From Actinophytocola sp050699935 (GTDB taxonomy: Bacteria > Actinomycetota > Actinomycetes > Mycobacteriales > Pseudonocardiaceae): a stretch of 64,000 bases of DNA. Below, one piece after another: positions 51,180 to 59,769 of this stretch (position 1 is its first letter; every line of letters starts with the position of its first letter). A program made the translations under genes and the position numbers. The notes under the pieces were generated by a model. It searched no databases. It was not told the origin of the DNA and saw nothing but the letters and a program-made list of their open reading frames with translations. Location of the stretch: assembly GCF_050699935.1 (NCBI RefSeq), contig NZ_JBOHGB010000004.1:83986-147985 (forward strand), in the 5' to 3' direction.

Positions 51180-52045
51180 CGGGCACCTCCGAAGATGCCC
51201 TCGGGGCGCCAGGCCAGCACGACGACGACGAGGGCCATCATGGTGAACTCGGCGAAGACGGGCAGCAGCGCCTTGCCGAAGGCGTCCGCGACGCCGACCG
51301 CCAGGCTCGCCGCGAAGGCGCCCTTGAGGCTGCCGGCGCCGCCGAGGACGACGATCACGAACGCGAGCACGAGAACGCCGAACTCCTGCCCGATCGATGC
51401 CCCCAGCACCGGCGCACCGATGCCGCCGGCGATCCCGGCGAGCAGCCCGGAGAGCGCGAAGACGGCACCGAAGAGCGGAACCGCCCCCACCCCCGTCGCC
51501 TCGAGCATCTCCCGGTCGTCCACTCCGGCACGGACCATGGCCCCGAAGCGCGTCCGCTCCTGCACGAACCACAGCAGCGCGGCCAGCCCGAGGGCGACCG
51601 CGCCCATGAGGACGCGGTAGGCGGGGAAGCTGACCCCGGCCAGGTCCCATGATCCGGAGGCGAACCCCGGCGCCGGAAGGGCGCGGGGAAGGCCGTCCCA
51701 GAGCACGCGCGCCACCTCCGCGAAGACGAGCACGAGGCCGAAGGTGAGCAACACCTGGCTCAGCTCGTTGTTCGCGAGCGTGGACCACCGCAGCAACGTC
51801 ACGCCGTACACCACGAGCGACAGCACGACCCCGACCACCCCGGCGGCGACCACGGCCACCAGGAACGACCCTCGCCCCGCGAAGGACGTCGCCACGTAGG
51901 CGGACACCATGAAGACCGCGCCGTGGGTCAGGTTGACGAACCGTCCGAGGCCGAAGGTCAGCGTGAAACCGGAGGCCAGGAGGAAGAGCAGCAACCCGAA
52001 CGAGACGCCGATCGCCAGCTGGAGCATCGCTTGTGCGATGGACAT
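51176..52045 (-). CDS. Branched-chain amino-acid-type ABC permease, LivH family (2)
   Basis: A 289-residue permease: FTLTFGLGRFVNLTHGAVFM, the EAT-type loop MLEATGVGAVPLFGAVF, and VLVLAFVIVVLGGAGSLKGA. It lacks the signal-like extension of the LivH at 36235. ATG 52045 is 40 nt after the binding-protein gene. Confidence 0.88.
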   Translation of the reverse strand: MSIAQAMLQLAIGVSFGLLLFLLASGFTLTFGLGRFVNLTHGAVFMVSAYVATSFAGRGSFLVAVVAAGVVGVVLSLVVYGVTLLRWSTLANNELSQVLLTFGLVLVFAEVARVLWDGLPRALPAPGFASGSWDLAGVSFPAYRVLMGAVALGLAALLWFVQERTRFGAMVRAGVDDREMLEATGVGAVPLFGAVFALSGLLAGIAGGIGAPVLGASIGQEFGVLVLAFVIVVLGGAGSLKGAFAASLAVGVADAFGKALLPVFAEFTMMALVVVVLAWRPEGIFGGAR

Positions 52046-52085
52046 GTCACTCCTCGGTCGGGGCGTGGCCGTCGAGCGGAACGGG

Positions 52086-53276
52086 TCACGGCATCTCCGC
52101 GACCGGCTCGTGCTCGAGCTGGCCGCCCGCGGACACCACCGTGTAGAAGTACGTCGGGGCGATCGCGTAGCCGGTTTCCGGGTCGAACTCGAGCTGTCCC
52201 CAGGGAGCGTCGATCTTCGTCGCACGCACTGCCTTGGCGAGCTCCGCTCCGTCGCCGGCCTTGTCACCCGCACGGCGGATCGCGTCGAGCAGCACGCTGC
52301 CGGTGGCCCAGGCGCCCGCGGTGAAGTGGCTGGGCACGAAGTCCTCGTTGGCCGACTTCATCGTGGAGATGAACCGCGCGTTCTCCTCGTTGTCGAGCGT
52401 CGACGAGTAGTAGAAGCCCGCGCCCACGTCGACGGCCGCCTCGCCGATCTGGTTCAGCACCAGCTCCGTCACGAGCGGGCCGTGTCCGATCAGGGGCATC
52501 CGCTTCTTGGTCCCGAACTTGTCGTACTGCTGGACGAACTTGACCGCGTCCGCCCCCGCGAAGCCGGCGAACGTCACGTCCGCGTCGGGGAGCTGCGAGA
52601 GATACGACGCGAAGTCGCTCGTGCCGAGGGGCGCGAACACCTCCTTGACGACCTGACCGCCGGAGGCCACGAAGTTCTTCTTGAACGCCTCGGCCACCTC
52701 GTGGCCGTAGGCGAAGTCCGAGGCGACGACGACGGCGGACCGGTGGCCGAGGTCGGTCGCCGCGTAGGTGCCGAGCTTGCCGGCGTCGTGGGCGGCCGTC
52801 GGCGCGGCGACCGCCGCGGTCGCGAACTCCGACAGACCGTCGGGGTTCGGGATCGGGCCCAGCTGCGGGATCTCCCGCTCCGCGAGGATCGGGCCCACCG
52901 CCAGCGTCGCGGCGCCGGTGGCACAGCACACCACGGCGGCCACCTGATCCTGGTCGACGAGCTTGTTGGCCTTGGAGACGGCCGTCGCCGGGTCGGTCGC
53001 CTCGTCCTCGAAGATCAGCTCGACGGCGCGGCCGTCGACCTCGTTGCCGGCCAGCTCGACGCGTGCTCGCAGGGTTGCCTCCATCGGCTTGCCGTACAGG
53101 CCGAACGGCCCCGTGTACGGGAGGAGCACGCCGATCTTGATCGGTTTGTCTGATGAGTTGCTCTCGGAGACCGCGGCACCGCTACAGCCCGCGAGCGACA
53201 TCGACGCCGCCGTGAGCAGCGCGGCTCCCACGATGACCCGGCGCGCGAGGCGTCGGTCGGAGCTGGAACTGGACAT
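52086..53276 (-). CDS. Amino-acid-type ABC substrate-binding lipoprotein, LivK-like (2)
   Basis: A 396-residue binding lipoprotein. Signal peptide with lipobox SLAGC (Cys31), then IGVLLPYTGPFGLYGKPMEA and AVVCCATGAATLAVGPILAE. The type-1 fold resembles proteins binding amides, urea or aromatic acids. It opens the twelve-gene minus-strand operon, so its ligand is probably the compound degraded by the following enzymes. It is divergent from the FadR-type gene at 53403. Confidence 0.9.
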   Translation of the reverse strand: MSSSSSDRRLARRVIVGAALLTAASMSLAGCSGAAVSESNSSDKPIKIGVLLPYTGPFGLYGKPMEATLRARVELAGNEVDGRAVELIFEDEATDPATAVSKANKLVDQDQVAAVVCCATGAATLAVGPILAEREIPQLGPIPNPDGLSEFATAAVAAPTAAHDAGKLGTYAATDLGHRSAVVVASDFAYGHEVAEAFKKNFVASGGQVVKEVFAPLGTSDFASYLSQLPDADVTFAGFAGADAVKFVQQYDKFGTKKRMPLIGHGPLVTELVLNQIGEAAVDVGAGFYYSSTLDNEENARFISTMKSANEDFVPSHFTAGAWATGSVLLDAIRRAGDKAGDGAELAKAVRATKIDAPWGQLEFDPETGYAIAPTYFYTVVSAGGQLEHEPVAEMP

Positions 53277-53311
53277 GTGAGTTCGCCCTTCGGAGATGAC
53301 GGGGCCGAGAT

Positions 53312-53377
53312 GTCATACAACTTGAGTCGTCATACAACTCCGACGAACGCCGGGTGTCAAGGATTGACTTGTCAGAC
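53312..53377. promoter_or_regulatory. Cluster of FadR/GntR-type operator sites between divergent genes
   Basis: GTCATACAACT occurs twice (53312-53322, 53329-53339), 17 bp apart. Each contains GT-N3-AC dyads (TGTCATACA, CGTCATACA). A third GT-N3-AC dyad, TTGTCAGACC, follows at about 53369-53378 inside the regulator promoter spacer. TTGACA on the minus strand (53353-53358) is a good -35 for the importer operon, with the repeats in the expected -10/start region. A single repressor dimer type could thus control both directions. Confidence 0.55.
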
Positions 53378-53392
53378 CTCTGATCCTACGGT
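53364..53392 (+). promoter_or_regulatory. Promoter of the FadR-type gene
   Basis: -35 TTGACT (53364-53369), 17-bp spacer, -10 TACGGT (53387-53392). The start codon ATG 53403 lies 10 nt after the -10, so the transcript has almost no leader, and no ribosome site is present. Confidence 0.55.
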
Positions 53393-53402
53393 GAGCGGTG
53401 TT

Positions 53403-54173
53403 ATGACGAACTCAGCTGCCCAGAACCCCCACCAACCCACGTTGCCGCCCACCGGCACCGGTCGGGTCGCGGAACGTGTCGTCGACGAGATCCGCGCCTA
53501 CGTCGACGCCAAAGGTCTGATGATCGGTGACAAGCTCCCGCCCGAGCGCGTTTTCATGGAGCTCTTCGGCGTGGGCCGCTCGTCGCTCCGGGAGGCGCTG
53601 CGGGTGCTGTCGACGGTCGGGATCATCGACGTACGCCATGGCGACGGGATGTACGTCGCCGGCCCCGCCGACGCCCGCACCGCCTCCCCCAAGGCGATCT
53701 TCGACGCGACCGAGCAGAACGCCCTGCGCAACCTGGTCGAGACCCGTCTGGGCATCGAGCTGGCAGCGGTCACCGCCGCCACCCTGCGCGCCACCGACGA
53801 CGACTTCGTTGCGCTGCAGCGGATGCTCGACGAGCAGGAGCAGCTGCTCGCCCGGGACCCCGACTTCACGTGGGAGCCACTGGGGTTCGAGCTCGCCGTG
53901 GTCGAGATCAGCGGCAACACCTGGCTCTACGAGGTCGAGCTGATGCTGCGCGAGGCGTGGCTGTCCCTATCCAGCGGGTTGCGGGCGACGGTCGGACGCC
54001 ACGAGGAGTGGCTCACCGAGCACCGGGCGATCGTCGCGTCGATGAGGTCCCGCAACGTCACGCAGGCCCAGCGGCTGGTGATGGCCCACCTGAGCCTGGA
54101 GCGGTTCGAGGAAGACCTCAAGTCTCCCGCGACCGGCTCGAAGAGCAAGTCACGACGAGGAACCGGCCGGTAG
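53403..54173 (+). CDS. FadR/GntR-family regulator of the Liv/CoA operon
   Basis: A 256-residue regulator. Winged helix around KLPPERVFMELFGVGRSSLR (residues about 42-61) with a DVRHGDGMYV wing, then an FCD domain with ETRLGIELAAV and TEHRAIVASM. It is divergent from the twelve-gene importer/CoA operon and heads the plus-strand aldehyde-dehydrogenase/enolase operon, placing it to control both. Likely leaderless (see promoter). Confidence 0.86.
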   Translation: MTNSAAQNPHQPTLPPTGTGRVAERVVDEIRAYVDAKGLMIGDKLPPERVFMELFGVGRSSLREALRVLSTVGIIDVRHGDGMYVAGPADARTASPKAIFDATEQNALRNLVETRLGIELAAVTAATLRATDDDFVALQRMLDEQEQLLARDPDFTWEPLGFELAVVEISGNTWLYEVELMLREAWLSLSSGLRATVGRHEEWLTEHRAIVASMRSRNVTQAQRLVMAHLSLERFEEDLKSPATGSKSKSRRGTGR

Positions 54174-54196
54174 GCCACCAGACGAGAGGCACGACG

Positions 54197-55078
54197 ATGA
54201 AATTTGGGCTGAGGCTGCCCGGAGCGGGTCCGTATGCCGGCCCCGAGGCGATCACGGCGTTCGCCGAGAAGGCGGAGCGGCTCGGCTTCGACTCCATCTG
54301 GATGACCGACCACATCGCGCTCCCCGTCGACGTCGCGTCGAGGTACCCCTACACCCAGGACGGCAAGTTCTTCTGGCCACCGGAGACGCCCTACTTCGAC
54401 ACCATCCTCACCCTCACATGGGCCTCGGCCGCGACCGAGCACATCAAGGTCGGCACCTCGGTCCTCATCGCGGGCTGGCACCATCCGGTCAACACGGCGA
54501 AGGCGCTCGCCACCCTCGACGTGCTCAACGGCGGTCGCACCATCTGCGCCGTCGGCACGGGTTGGATGCGCGAGCAGTTCGAGATCCTCGGCTCGCCGTT
54601 CGAGACCCGCGGTGCGCGCACCACCGAGTACCTCAAGCTCCTGCGCCACCTGTGGACCGAGGACCTGATCGACTTTCAGGGCGAGCACTTCCAGTTCTCC
54701 GGTTTCAAGTTCTACCCGAAGCCGGTCGGCAAGCCCCCGATCCCCCTCTGGTGCGGCGGCAAGAGCACCGGCGTGCTCAAGCGGGTGGCGGCGGCCGCGG
54801 ACGGCTGGCACCCGCTGTACATCGCCCCGGACGAGCTCGAGCGCAAGCTCGGGGAGCTCGAGGGCTACCTCGCCGACGCGGGGCGGTCCATGGACGAGAT
54901 CACGCTCTCGGCGCGGCCGGTCAGCCAGGCCACGCTCGACAAGGACACGATCGACCACTACGCCGGTCTCGGCGTGCGACTGCTGATCGCCGACACGTCG
55001 TTCGACCACGACAACCTGCGGGGCGTCCTGGACGAGGTCGAGCGGCTCGCCGACCAGCTCATGCCCTTCGCCGACTGA
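54197..55078 (+). CDS. LLM-class oxidoreductase, probably F420-dependent (2)
   Basis: A 293-residue TIM-barrel protein starting MKFGLRLPGAGPYAGPEAI, with FDSIWMTDHIALP, VGTSVLIAGWHHPVNTAKAL and GRTICAVGTGWMREQFE, the pattern of actinobacterial F420-dependent LLM enzymes. The F420 or FMN choice and the substrate are unknown. It follows the regulator by 23 nt and is followed by VOC and cupin genes. Confidence 0.87.
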   Translation: MKFGLRLPGAGPYAGPEAITAFAEKAERLGFDSIWMTDHIALPVDVASRYPYTQDGKFFWPPETPYFDTILTLTWASAATEHIKVGTSVLIAGWHHPVNTAKALATLDVLNGGRTICAVGTGWMREQFEILGSPFETRGARTTEYLKLLRHLWTEDLIDFQGEHFQFSGFKFYPKPVGKPPIPLWCGGKSTGVLKRVAAAADGWHPLYIAPDELERKLGELEGYLADAGRSMDEITLSARPVSQATLDKDTIDHYAGLGVRLLIADTSFDHDNLRGVLDEVERLADQLMPFAD

Positions 55079-55095
55079 CCCGAAAGTTGACCCCC

Positions 55096-55563
55096 ATGTT
55101 GAACCGGCTCTTCCACATCGCCATCAACTCGACCGACCTCGATCGGTCGGTGGCCTTCTACCAACGCCTCGGCTTCACCGCGCTGCAGGACCGCACGGTC
55201 AGGAACGACGTGGTGAAGCAGGCGTTCGCGGTCCCGACGGGTGACCTGCGCTTCGTGCACCTGCGGCTCGGCGAGGACGAGCAGGCCACGGTCCTGGACA
55301 TCGTCCAGTGGTTCGGCCCGGGCACGGCCGACACGGGTAACGGTCCCGTAGAGCAGCACCGGCGCGGGCTGACCCGCTTCTCGGTGCTCACCGACGACAC
55401 CCAGCGCGTCTACGACGAGCTGTCGGCCGAGGGAGTGGAGTTCATCACCGAGCCCACCTCCGTGCTCACCCCGGCGGGTGGCTGGAAGGTGTGCCTGCTG
55501 CGGGATCCCGACGACGTCGTCGTCCAGATCACCGAGCTGCTTCCCGCACCGGGCACGAGCTGA
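55096..55563 (+). CDS. VOC-superfamily (glyoxalase-like) protein
   Basis: A 155-residue protein with two beta-alpha-beta3 modules: RLFHIAINSTDLDRSVAFYQ in the first, RFSVLTDDTQRVYDEL and LLRDPDDVVVQITEL in the second. Metal ligands would be His7, a mid-protein His/Glu and the late Glu. It may be an isomerase, epimerase or ring-cleavage enzyme; methylmalonyl-CoA epimerase-like proteins share this fold. Function unassigned. Confidence 0.82.
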   Translation: MLNRLFHIAINSTDLDRSVAFYQRLGFTALQDRTVRNDVVKQAFAVPTGDLRFVHLRLGEDEQATVLDIVQWFGPGTADTGNGPVEQHRRGLTRFSVLTDDTQRVYDELSAEGVEFITEPTSVLTPAGGWKVCLLRDPDDVVVQITELLPAPGTS

Positions 55564-55573
55564 CGGCCCGGCG

Positions 55574-55936
55574 ATGACCTCCTTCGACCCCACCGTCCTC
55601 GACTGGTCCCAGCTGCCGGTCCACCAGCCGTTGCCGGGAGTCTCGGGCTCGGTGCGGATGGGCGCGAACCTCTCCGCGGCGACCTTCCGGCTGGAGCCGG
55701 GGGCCATCGTGCCCAGACACAGCCACGTCAACGAGGAGTTCGGGCAGATCCTGTCCGGCACCCTCCGGCTCGAGGTCGGCACCGATACCCAGGACCTTCG
55801 TACCGGCGACGGGTTCCTGATCCCCGGCGACGTACCCCACTCGGCCGTCGCCGGCCCCGAGGGGTGCCTCCTGCTCGAGTGCTACTCGCCGCCACGCAAC
55901 CCGTTCGTTCCCCAAGGCACAGGTGAGACCTCATGA
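55574..55936 (+). CDS. Cupin-domain protein
   Basis: A 120-residue single-domain cupin. Motif 1 PRHSHVNEEFGQILSG supplies His, His and Glu; motif 2 GFLIPGDVPHSAV supplies the last His. All four metal ligands are present, so it may be a small dioxygenase, isomerase or sensor. It overlaps the aldehyde dehydrogenase by 4 nt. Confidence 0.83.
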   Translation: MTSFDPTVLDWSQLPVHQPLPGVSGSVRMGANLSAATFRLEPGAIVPRHSHVNEEFGQILSGTLRLEVGTDTQDLRTGDGFLIPGDVPHSAVAGPEGCLLLECYSPPRNPFVPQGTGETS

Positions 55937-57417
55937 CGACCGTTGCCCACCACCAGGACGTCGCGTCGTACGACCTCTTCGTCGACGGCCGGTGGCAGCC
56001 CTCGACGACCGGCAGGACGTCGCAGCGGCACAGCCCCAGCTCCGGAGTGCTCGTCGGACGCTACGCCAAGGCCGGCCACGCCGACGTCGACCTGGCGGTT
56101 GCGGCGGCGCGCCGGGCCTTCGACGAGTCGTCCTGGCCGGCGTCGGCCGCCCCGAAACGCTCCGCGACCCTCCGCCGGGCGGCGGACCTGCTCCGGGAGC
56201 GGGCCGACGGCATCGGGCGGCAGATCAGCCTCGAGCTCGGCAAGCCGATCCAGCTGGCCCGCAACGAGGTGGTCCTCACCGCGGAGGTCTTCGACTACTA
56301 CGCCGCACTCGCGCTCGACCAGCGTGGCGAGTCGGTCTCCCGGCACACGTCGAGCGCGCTCGGCCTGGTGTTGCAGGAACCGGTCGGCGTGGTCGCCATG
56401 ATCACCCCCTGGAACTTCCCCCTGCTGCTCCTGTCCTGGAAGGTGGCCCCCGCGCTCGCCGCGGGGTGCACCATGATCGCCAAGCCGGCCAGCCTCACGC
56501 CGGGAAGCGCGCTCGACCTCGCGACCGTGCTGGCCGACGCCGGGGTCCCCGACGGCGTCTTCAACGTCGTGACCGGTGGCGGTACCGAGGTGGGCATGGC
56601 CCTGGCCAACCACCCGGGCGTCGACAAGGTCGCCTTCACCGGGTCCACCGAGGTGGGTCGGACCGTCATGACCGCGGCAGCGGGCACGGTCAAGAAGATC
56701 AGCCTCGAGCTCGGGGGCAAGTCGCCCAACATCGTCTTCGCCGACGCCGACCTCGAGCAGGCCGTCCGCGGCGCCTACTGGGGCATCTTCCTCAACAGCG
56801 GTCAGGCCTGCCAGGCCGGCAGCCGCCTCCTCGTGCAGCGCGACGTCCACGACGAGTTCGTCGGCACGCTCGCCGAGCTGGCCCGCACGAGCAGGATCGG
56901 CGACCCCCTCTCGGAGTCGACCCAGATCGGCCCGCTGGTCGACGAGGGCCAGCTGAACACCGTGCTGGACTACATCGGCCAGGGCGTCACGCACGGCGCG
57001 CGGCTCGTCGCGGGCGGGCAGCGGTTGACCGGTGACCTGTCGACCGGCTACTTCGTCGAGCCGACCATCTTCGACGACGTCGCCCCCGACCTGTCGATCT
57101 CCCGCGAGGAGATCTTCGGCCCGGTGCTCGCGGTGACGCCGTTCGACACGCTCGACGAGGCCGTGCGCCTGGCCAACGACTCCCCATTCGGTCTGGCCGC
57201 GGCCGTATGGAGCAGCAACGTCGACACGGCGCTCAACACGTCCAAGCGCCTGCGCGCGGGCACGGTCTGGGTCAACGCGTACCACGACGCCGGTCTGCCG
57301 TTCTGCATGCCGATGGGCGGTTACAAGACGAGCGGTATCGGGCGAGAGCTCGGACGTGAAGGGCTCGCCGAGTACTTCGAGACGAAGGCGATCCACGTCC
57401 GCCTCGGACGTTCCTGA
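55933..57417 (+). CDS. NAD(P)-dependent aldehyde dehydrogenase
   Basis: A 494-residue ALDH oxidising an aldehyde to the acid. Conserved Asn161 (TPWNFP), Lys184 (MIAKPA), GFTGSTEVGR-type loop (FTGSTEVGR), Glu259 (LELGG) and catalytic Cys293 (GQACQAG) are all present. It sits between the cupin and the enolase-superfamily gene and could oxidise an aldehyde released by the aldolase-like pair downstream (inference). Confidence 0.92.
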   Translation: MTTVAHHQDVASYDLFVDGRWQPSTTGRTSQRHSPSSGVLVGRYAKAGHADVDLAVAAARRAFDESSWPASAAPKRSATLRRAADLLRERADGIGRQISLELGKPIQLARNEVVLTAEVFDYYAALALDQRGESVSRHTSSALGLVLQEPVGVVAMITPWNFPLLLLSWKVAPALAAGCTMIAKPASLTPGSALDLATVLADAGVPDGVFNVVTGGGTEVGMALANHPGVDKVAFTGSTEVGRTVMTAAAGTVKKISLELGGKSPNIVFADADLEQAVRGAYWGIFLNSGQACQAGSRLLVQRDVHDEFVGTLAELARTSRIGDPLSESTQIGPLVDEGQLNTVLDYIGQGVTHGARLVAGGQRLTGDLSTGYFVEPTIFDDVAPDLSISREEIFGPVLAVTPFDTLDEAVRLANDSPFGLAAAVWSSNVDTALNTSKRLRAGTVWVNAYHDAGLPFCMPMGGYKTSGIGRELGREGLAEYFETKAIHVRLGRS

Positions 57418-57459
57418 CGATCTGCTCCCCCACCCGATCCGGACCCGATGGAGAACTCG

Positions 57460-58614
57460 ATGCAGACCCCTGCACCCACGACCCGTGTCGACGCGGACGA
57501 CCTGACGATCGAACGAATCGAGGTGATCCCCGTCAGGGTGCCCCTGGGCCGCGTGTTCCAGGGCTCGCACTACTCGATGTCGACACGCTGCACGATCGTC
57601 ACGCGGGTGCACACCAGCAACGGCCTGGTCAGCGAGGTGTACAACGGCGACACGGATGCCGAGCAGGCGGTCATCGTCGGCATCGTCAACGACGAGATCA
57701 TCCCGCGGCTCCTCGGCCGGAGCGCGTTGAACATCGAGGGCGCCTGGGAGGCGATGCTGCCCCCGACGTACGACATCCTGCGCGACCGCTCCCTCGCCCT
57801 CCAGGCGATCGCCTGCGTGGACACCGCCCTGTGGGACATCATCGGCAAGGCCGTCGGCGCGCCGGTCTACCAGGTGTGGGGTGGTTACCGGGACCGGCTC
57901 CCGTCCATCTGCATCGGCGGCTACTACAGCGACGACGCGGCAGACGTAGCCCGGCAGATCGAGCGGTACGTCGAGCTGGGGTTCGGCGGCTGCAAGTTCA
58001 AGGTCGGACGGTTGAGCCCGGAGGCGGACGCGCGTCGCACCGAGCTGGCACGCAAGGCGGCCGGCGACGACTTCGTGCTGATGGTCGACGCCAACCAGGG
58101 GTTCACCCGTCGCGGTGCCATCGAGTTCGCCAACCTGACCCGGAGTCTCAACCTACGCTGGTTCGAGGAGCCCGTCGGGTGGCTCAACGACCGGCTGTCG
58201 ATGCGCGACGTCCGGCTCAGCACGGGCATCCAGGTCGTCGCCGGCCAGAGCGAGGGCACTCGCGCCGGGCTGCGCGACCTGATCAGCTCGGGTGCCGTCG
58301 ACGCCTGCAACGCGGACGCGAGCTGGATCGGCGGGCCGAGCGAGTGGCGCCGCATCGCCGCCCTCGCGTCCATGTACGAGGTCGACATGGCGCACCACGA
58401 GGAGCCGCAGATCTCCGCGCACCTGCTCGCCGCGATCCCCCACGGGACCTACCTCGAGACCTTCGACCCCGACCGCGACCCGATCTTCTGGAACATGATC
58501 GCCAACCGCCGGCCGTTCGAGAACGGCGACTACCTCGTGCCCGACGGCCCCGGGTTCGGCCTGGAGCTGGACTGGGACTACATCGAGCGTTACCGCTCCG
58601 ACACGCCGACATGA
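57460..58614 (+). CDS. Enolase-superfamily (mandelate racemase/muconate lactonizing type) enzyme
   Basis: A 384-residue enzyme that takes a proton from the carbon next to a carboxylate. The capping domain comes first, then the barrel with the Lys179-x-Lys181 base pair (CKFKVGR), metal ligands Asp210 (VDANQG), Glu236 (FEEP) and Glu265 (GQSEG), and His in DMAHHEEP as the opposite base. This is the mandelate-racemase-like layout: sugar-acid dehydratase or racemase. ATG 57460 is preferred (GGAG 6 nt upstream) over ATG 57448. Overlaps the next gene by 4 nt. Confidence 0.88.
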   Translation: MQTPAPTTRVDADDLTIERIEVIPVRVPLGRVFQGSHYSMSTRCTIVTRVHTSNGLVSEVYNGDTDAEQAVIVGIVNDEIIPRLLGRSALNIEGAWEAMLPPTYDILRDRSLALQAIACVDTALWDIIGKAVGAPVYQVWGGYRDRLPSICIGGYYSDDAADVARQIERYVELGFGGCKFKVGRLSPEADARRTELARKAAGDDFVLMVDANQGFTRRGAIEFANLTRSLNLRWFEEPVGWLNDRLSMRDVRLSTGIQVVAGQSEGTRAGLRDLISSGAVDACNADASWIGGPSEWRRIAALASMYEVDMAHHEEPQISAHLLAAIPHGTYLETFDPDRDPIFWNMIANRRPFENGDYLVPDGPGFGLELDWDYIERYRSDTPT

Positions 58615-59765
58615 GCACCGGAGCAGCCGTCGTCGGAGTCGGCGAGTCCGACGAGATCGGCGTCGTACCCACCAGGTCCGCCCTGCAGCTGCACGCCGAG
58701 GCGGCGTCGAACGCGCTCGCGCACGCCAACCTCGACCTGGCCGACGTCGACGCGCTGTTCACGTGCGGGCTGGACTTCATGCCCTCGTTGCTGGTCAGCG
58801 AGTACCTCGGGTTGCGACCGCGCTACTCCAGCAGCGACTCCATCGGCGGGTCGTCGTTCGTGGCGCACGCGCACGAGGCGGTCGGCGCCATCGCGTCGGG
58901 TGCCTGCGAGGTCGCTCTGATCACCCACGGGGAGACACGGCGCTCGAACCGCCGTCGAGGGGTCCAGGCCAGGCCCTCCCACCTGGACCCCTGGCTGCCT
59001 GACTGGCAGTGGGAGCGTCCGTACGGCGTCGAGGCTCCTCCCGCCGCCTACGCGCTGGCCGCGACGCGGCACATGCACCAGTACGGGACCACGACGGAGC
59101 ATCTCGCCGAGATCGCCGTGGCCACCAGGTCCTGGGCCTCGCTGAACCCCCGTGCGTACCACCGCGAGCCGCTGACCGTCGCCGAGGTGCTGGCGGCGCC
59201 GTACCTCGTCTATCCCTTCCGTCCGACCGACTGCTGCCTGGTGACCGATGCCGGCGGGGCCATCGTCCTGACCTCGGTCGAGCGCGCGCGCACCCTCGAC
59301 GTCCCGGTGGTGGAGGTGCTCGGATCCGCCGTCGCGCACACCCACTACGGCATCTCGCAGATGCCGGACCTCACGAGCACCCCCGCGGCGACCTCCGGGG
59401 CGGAGGCGTTCGGTCAGGCGGGACTCGGTCCGGCGGACATCGACGTCGCCGAGCTCTACGACTCGTTCACCCACACCGTCCTCGTGCAGCTCGAGGACCT
59501 CGGCTTCTGCCGCAAGGGGGAAGGCGGGGACTTCGTGTCGGGCCAGCGCACGGCCGTGGGCGGGGACTTCCCGCTGAACACGAGCGGTGGCGGGCTCTCG
59601 TACACCCACCCGGGGATGTTCGGGATCTTCCTGCTCGTGGAGGCCGTCCGGCAGCTCCGCGGGGAGTGCGGCCAGCGCCAGGTGAAGGACGCCGAGGTCG
59701 CGCTGGTCAACGGCATGGGCGGCTATCTGTCGAGCTCGGCCACGGCCGTGTTGGGAAGGGTGTGA
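58611..59765 (+). CDS. Thiolase-like (SCP-x/Ltp2-type) protein
   Basis: A 384-residue thiolase-fold protein of the lipid-transfer-protein group. It starts GAAVVGVGESDEIGVVPTRS and has SIGGSSFVAHAHEAV where thiolases carry the nucleophile Cys (replaced here by Ser-rich sequence), DVAELYDSFTH, and GGGLSYTHPGMFG. Absence of the Cys suggests a retro-aldolase like Ltp2, which works as a complex with a DUF35 protein; that partner follows 4 nt later. Tyr in AELYDSF or LSYTHP could be catalytic; this is a guess by analogy. Confidence 0.82.
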   Translation: MSTGAAVVGVGESDEIGVVPTRSALQLHAEAASNALAHANLDLADVDALFTCGLDFMPSLLVSEYLGLRPRYSSSDSIGGSSFVAHAHEAVGAIASGACEVALITHGETRRSNRRRGVQARPSHLDPWLPDWQWERPYGVEAPPAAYALAATRHMHQYGTTTEHLAEIAVATRSWASLNPRAYHREPLTVAEVLAAPYLVYPFRPTDCCLVTDAGGAIVLTSVERARTLDVPVVEVLGSAVAHTHYGISQMPDLTSTPAATSGAEAFGQAGLGPADIDVAELYDSFTHTVLVQLEDLGFCRKGEGGDFVSGQRTAVGGDFPLNTSGGGLSYTHPGMFGIFLLVEAVRQLRGECGQRQVKDAEVALVNGMGGYLSSSATAVLGRV

Positions 59766-59769
59766 CCTG

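Noticed and set aside
55882..57612. Minus-strand open frame of 576 codons opposite the aldehyde dehydrogenase
   Set aside because: Asp/Gly/Arg-rich shadow of an enzyme with a complete active site.
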